Origin: Deinococcus hopiensis KR-140
GTDB lineage: Bacteria > Deinococcota > Deinococci > Deinococcales > Deinococcaceae
NCBI GenBank assembly: GCA_943327755.2
Contig: CALPYF020000080.1
Coordinates: 1-9,583 of the forward strand
DNA: 9,583 nt
Direction: 5' to 3'
The position numbers and the translations under genes were made by a program. Under the pieces are notes generated by a model. That model had not been told where the DNA came from. It searched no databases and saw only the letters and a list, made by a program, of their open reading frames with translations. Shown here piece by piece: positions 6,808-9,583 of this stretch (within the stretch, counting starts at the first letter, position 1; every line of letters starts with the position of its first letter).

Positions 6808-6825
6808 CCCTGACTAGAGTCAGGG
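6808..6825. promoter_or_regulatory. 18-bp perfect inverted repeat, candidate operator of the HD-GYP gene
   Basis: CCCTGACT and AGTCAGGG are perfect eight-base complements around a two-base centre (AG). The repeat covers the -10 box at 6815-6820 and ends three bases before the ATG, where a bound dimer would block RNA polymerase. A two-base centre is too short for a stable hairpin loop, so a protein-binding site is the better reading. Confidence 0.55.
6815..6820 (+). promoter_or_regulatory. -10 box of the HD-GYP gene
   Basis: TAGAGT fits the TANNNT form and ends eight bases before the ATG at 6829, so the transcript would start at or within a base or two of the start codon. The purine run AGGGGAG lies directly against the ATG, too close to act as a normal Shine-Dalgarno. 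Confidence 0.45.
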
Positions 6826-6828
6826 GAG

Positions 6829-8760
6829 ATGTCGGACACAGCTGCTCTCCCCACCGACCTGTCAGACCGGCTTCGCCTGGAGGCGCTGGCGCAGTATCAG
6901 ATTCTGGATACGCCCGCCGAAGCGGCCTTTGACCGCCTGACTGAGCTGAGCGCCAGTATCTTCGGGACGCCGCTGGCCGCCGTCACGTTCATGACGCAAG
7001 GGGAGCAGTGGTTCAAGGCCAGCGTGGGGGCCGATCTGCGCGTGGCCCCCCGGGACGCGTCCTTCTGCCAGGCGCTCTTCGACGGCAGCGTGCCGGACGT
7101 GCTGATCGTGCCGGACGCGCTGGCCGATGAGCGGTTTGCGGGTCTGGCGGTCGTCCAGGGGCCGCCACACGTGCGGTTCTATGCGGGCGCGCCCCTGATC
7201 ACGCCAGGAGGCCCGCGGATCGGCTCTCTCTGCCTGTACGACGTGGCACCCCGACCGGACTTCAGTGACCGCGAGCGCATGATCCTGCGGCGCCTCGCCG
7301 ATCAGGTGATGAGCGAGCTGGAACTGCGGCGGGCCCTGCTGAGCCAGCGGCGGGAACGTCAGCTGTACGCGGCCCTGATGGCCTCTGCCATGGACGCCAT
7401 GGTGGTCCTCGATCCGCGGGGGTACGTCATCGATTGGAACCCTGCGGCAGAGACCCTGCTGGGCTACAGCCAGGCGGACGCCGTGGGCCGCGAACTGACG
7501 GCCGTGATGGTGCCGCCAGAATTCCACGCCGCACACCGGGCCGCCCTGAAGAAGTTGGCCGAGGCGAGCGATCATCGGCAGCAGCGTACCGAAGTGGTCG
7601 CCCTCAGGCAGGACGGAACGCGCTTTACCGCTGAACTCACGGCGGCTCCGTTCAACCTGGACGGACTGATGCATGTCGCCATTTCAGTCCGGGATGTGAC
7701 GGAAGTTCGGGCGGCGCGTGACGCCGTTGACGCCAGCCGTCAGCTGCTGATGACCGTCGTGGAGAGTGTCCCGGAAGCCATCTACGTCAAAGACGCGGAC
7801 TGCCGGTACACCCTGATCAATGCCGCCGGTGCCGCCCAGATTGGTCGGCCGGCGGAGGAGATTCTCGGCCGGACCGATGACGAACTGTTCCCACCGGTGG
7901 CCGCCACAGAAGCGCGGCGGCGAGACCACGCGGTCCTGTCCACCGGTCGTCCGGTCACCTATGAGGTGACGGACACCCTCACCTCCGGCACCCGACGCAC
8001 CTACTGGTCCACCAAACTGCCCCTGTCGGGAGTGGCCCAGCGACCAGCGGGACTGGTGGGGGTGTCCATTGACGTCACGGACCGGACGGTGGCTGCCCAT
8101 ACCATCCGGGCCCACAACGCGACACTCACCGGGCGCGTCGAGGAGGCGCAGCTCGAAATTCTGGCCCGACTGGCCCGCGCCGCCGAATACCGCGACGACG
8201 ATACCGGAGAGCACATGCGCCGCGTGGGCCGCACGGCAGCCGGCCTCGCGCGGGAGCTGGGCCTGTCGCCCGTGCAGGTGGCCCTGATGTGCCAGGCGGC
8301 GCCCCTGCATGACGTGGGCAAGATCGGCGTGCCCGACACCTTGCTGCTCAAGCCAGGGCGCCTCACTCCGGCAGAGTTCGAGACGGTCAAAACCCACGCA
8401 CTGATCGGCGCTCACATCCTCTCCGGCGGTCACAGTCCGGTGGTGGTCTTGGCCGAAGAGATCGCCCGCACACACCACGAGCGCTGGGACGGCCGGGGAT
8501 ACCCCCACGGCCTCACAGGTCAGCAGATTCCGATCAGTGGGCGCATCGTTGCCGTCGCGGATGTCCTGGACGCGCTGATCAGCGAGCGCCCCTACAAACG
8601 CGCGTGGAGTCTGGCCGCCGCCACGGCGGAGATCCGCGCGCAGGCGGGCACGCAGTTCGACCCGGAAGTGGTGGCCGCCCTTGAGCGGTACCTCGCCGCG
8701 GCAGGTGACGCACTGGAAAGCGCCGACACGTTCCGGCAGGACTTGAACAAGCTCGCCTGA
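6829..8760 (+). CDS. Cyclic di-GMP phosphodiesterase, GAF-PAS-PAS-HD-GYP
   Basis: This encodes a 643-residue cytosolic protein that should hydrolyse cyclic di-GMP. Domains in order: GAF (about 12-165; QILDTPAEAAFD, RFYAGAPL, SELELRR), PAS (about 179-292; VIDWNPAAETLLGY, then ISVRDVTE), second PAS (about 306-420; IYVKDADCRYTLIN, then VSIDVTDRT), a short helix, and HD-GYP (about 433-625). The catalytic signature is complete: EYRDDDTGEH with His462, His494-Asp495 in HDVGKIGVPD, HHE at 549-551, and GYP at 557-559, followed by ADVLDAL and RPYKRAW. The GAF domain is paralogous to that of the cyclase at 4525-6036, which suggests a shared type of signal with opposite output. ATG at 6829 has a -10 box eight bases upstream inside an 18-bp inverted repeat. 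An insertion-sequence end begins within about ten bases of the stop, but the HD-GYP domain is full length. The PAS ligands cannot be predicted. Confidence 0.93.
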   Translation: MSDTAALPTDLSDRLRLEALAQYQILDTPAEAAFDRLTELSASIFGTPLAAVTFMTQGEQWFKASVGADLRVAPRDASFCQALFDGSVPDVLIVPDALADERFAGLAVVQGPPHVRFYAGAPLITPGGPRIGSLCLYDVAPRPDFSDRERMILRRLADQVMSELELRRALLSQRRERQLYAALMASAMDAMVVLDPRGYVIDWNPAAETLLGYSQADAVGRELTAVMVPPEFHAAHRAALKKLAEASDHRQQRTEVVALRQDGTRFTAELTAAPFNLDGLMHVAISVRDVTEVRAARDAVDASRQLLMTVVESVPEAIYVKDADCRYTLINAAGAAQIGRPAEEILGRTDDELFPPVAATEARRRDHAVLSTGRPVTYEVTDTLTSGTRRTYWSTKLPLSGVAQRPAGLVGVSIDVTDRTVAAHTIRAHNATLTGRVEEAQLEILARLARAAEYRDDDTGEHMRRVGRTAAGLARELGLSPVQVALMCQAAPLHDVGKIGVPDTLLLKPGRLTPAEFETVKTHALIGAHILSGGHSPVVVLAEEIARTHHERWDGRGYPHGLTGQQIPISGRIVAVADVLDALISERPYKRAWSLAAATAEIRAQAGTQFDPEVVAALERYLAAAGDALESADTFRQDLNKLA

Positions 8761-8765
8761 CACGT

Positions 8766-8781
8766 GAAACCCCGTTTAGGG
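8766..8781. repeat. Candidate terminal repeat of IS982-like remnant 1
   Basis: GAAACCCCGTTTAGGG lies between the HD-GYP stop (8760) and the end of the minus-strand transposase remnant. It matches 14 of 16 bases of the motif at 9182-9197 in the same orientation. IS982-family ends commonly begin with ACCC, so the actual element end may be at A8769. Confidence 0.4.
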
Positions 8782-9184
8782 CTGGGCAAGATTGTGGGCG
8801 AGTATGGCCAGAACGACGCGGAGACGGAGCGACCCCAACGTTTGCGTCTGCGCGGAGCGAATCTGAGCCTCGACCAAACCAGAAAACACCGTTTCAATGC
8901 GTTTTCGCCATCGAGGGTGGGGCCTAGCTGCCACCCCGTGTCGTACCGGGTATTACTCTTCGGTGGGAACACGTAGCCCAGGCAGCAGTACCCCTTATCA
9001 CCGATGATGCGTGGCCTGACTTCGCCGGGCCGCCGCCAGTTAAGCCCGTCGCTCACGGTCGTATCGTGCAAGTCGGCTGGTCGGACCACATAGTGCACGG
9101 TGGCACCCGAAGAGGTCACCCGCGTGTGTAACTTGTATTCGTAGACGTCGCCCTGCGTGCCATAACTCCAATGAGGACCGGGAA
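8776..9184 (-). pseudogene. IS982-like transposase, C-terminal half, frameshifted
   Basis: Read on the minus strand, the first frame gives HWSYGTQGDVYEYKLHTRV, then RPADLHDTTV and IIGDKGYCCLGYVFPPK, where the Asp of GDKGY fits the second DDE residue. Somewhere between 8935 and 8912 the frame changes by one base, and the protein continues as RWRKRIETVFSGLVEAQIRS and ends LAILAHNLAQP with TAA at 8778-8776. RKRIE would carry the catalytic Glu. This order of motifs fits IS982-family DDE transposases. The N-terminal half, with the first catalytic Asp, is missing on this strand, so the gene is dead. The apparent longer open frame running from 9119 into the HD-GYP gene is an artefact of the frameshift. 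Confidence 0.7.
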
Positions 9185-9197
9185 ACCCCTTTTGGGG
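9182..9197. repeat. Candidate terminal repeat of IS982-like remnant 2
   Basis: GAAACCCCTTTTGGGG, 14 of 16 identical to 8766-8781. It lies 42 bases before the start codon of the plus-strand transposase remnant, as expected for a left end. It also contains a small palindrome, AACCCC-TTTT-GGGGTT (9184-9199). The alternative is that it belongs to the coding part of remnant 1, because the minus-strand frame continues through it. Confidence 0.35.
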
Positions 9198-9233
9198 TTC
9201 GCGTCATGACCTATTCAATGGCTCCCAGAGGGC

Positions 9234-9270
9234 AAAAAATGGAGACGGTATGGCTAGATACCGTCTCCAT
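9234..9270 (-). terminator. Strong hairpin with T-run on the minus strand, over a transposase start
   Basis: A perfect 13-bp stem (9239-9251 with 9258-9270) has a six-base loop, GGCTAG. On the minus strand it is followed at once by TTTTT (complement of 9234-9238), the form of an intrinsic terminator for transcripts entering from the right. On the plus strand the same stem contains the ATG of the transposase remnant at 9239, so it could hide that start in read-through messages. Confidence 0.6.
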
Positions 9271-9583
9271 CACAGTTGAGGCCGACGAGCCGTCATCCGT
9301 CAGCTTCACCGCTGGGCCAAATGGCAGTTCAGTCACTTAGAGCGGTGTTCGCACCAGAAGTTGAGTGATGCCCTGCTGATCGCCCCGTTGCTCAGCCGAC
9401 TGGTCTTCAAACATCCGTTCCCGTCCATCTGGTGGAACGTCCTGAAGATCGTGTCGGTCTTCCCTCCTACACGCAGGCGCTCTGTACCGGACATCTTGCC
9501 TTCAAGCCGCGCCTAGCGCGTGAAATGGCGTGCTCAGCAGCCTGATCAGTGCGGGTAACTCGGGGAGATTCCACCGCAGGGCA
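9239..9583 (+). pseudogene. IS982-like transposase, N-terminal part, frameshifted, cut by window edge
   Basis: ATG at 9239 follows AGAGGG by six bases, a good ribosome-binding site. The frame begins METVWLDTVSITVEADE. One base appears to be missing near 9290, after which the protein continues VIRQLHRWAKWQFSHLE, then HQKLSDALLIAPLLSRL and SIWWNVLKI. A second single-base loss near 9450 leads to GLPSYTQAL, and that frame stops at 9543-9545. The order of blocks resembles the N-terminal region of IS982-like transposases, before the first catalytic Asp. With two frameshifts it cannot make an active enzyme. It is head to head with the C-terminal fragment at 8776-9184, so the two are not one split gene in the present order; either two copies lie back to back or one was inverted. 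Confidence 0.6.

Noticed and set aside
7684..8763. 359-codon minus-strand frame
   Set aside because: Antisense to the PAS and HD-GYP coding region, which has strong family motifs in the other direction.

Overview
The window looks like a piece of a Deinococcus-type genome. It has high-GC coding DNA, a GAF domain of the kind common in Deinococcus signalling proteins, and several -10 boxes of the form TANNNT only 6 to 10 bases before an ATG (the leaderless-transcript layout known from this genus). Remnants of insertion sequences lie at both edges. The assignment is inferred from style, not from a marker gene.

Layout. Left edge (2-244): the 3' end of an IS5-like transposase, followed by about 400 bp with no convincing gene. 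Minus-strand block (653-4389), in transcription order: a winged-helix regulator (3721-4389), a 290-bp spacer with a candidate promoter, an inverted repeat and a 33-codon leader ORF, then an S41-type peptidase (1898-3430) and an MFS transporter (653-1849). The last two are close enough to be one operon. Plus-strand block (4525-8760): a GAF-GAF-GGDEF diguanylate cyclase, a single-domain CheY/Rcp1-like response regulator, and a GAF-PAS-PAS-HD-GYP phosphodiesterase. Right edge (about 8766-9583): two decayed fragments of IS982-like transposases, head to head, each starting with the same short end motif.

The plus-strand block is the functional core. The cyclase should make cyclic di-GMP and the HD-GYP protein should degrade it. 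Both have intact signature motifs, and their N-terminal GAF domains are clearly paralogous, so one type of input may drive opposite outputs. The receiver protein between them has all phosphorylation residues but no DNA-binding or enzymatic output; no histidine kinase is in the window. An 18-bp perfect inverted repeat covers the -10 of the phosphodiesterase gene, which suggests that this gene is repressed by a dimeric DNA-binding protein. The minus-strand regulator is divergent from the cyclase gene across 135 bp, so it could control either side.

I do not see a complete new defence or mobile system. The points most worth checking are the operator-like repeat before the phosphodiesterase gene, the S41 peptidase with no lysine beyond residue 2, its overlapping leader ORF, and the hairpin that contains the start codon of the right-hand transposase remnant.
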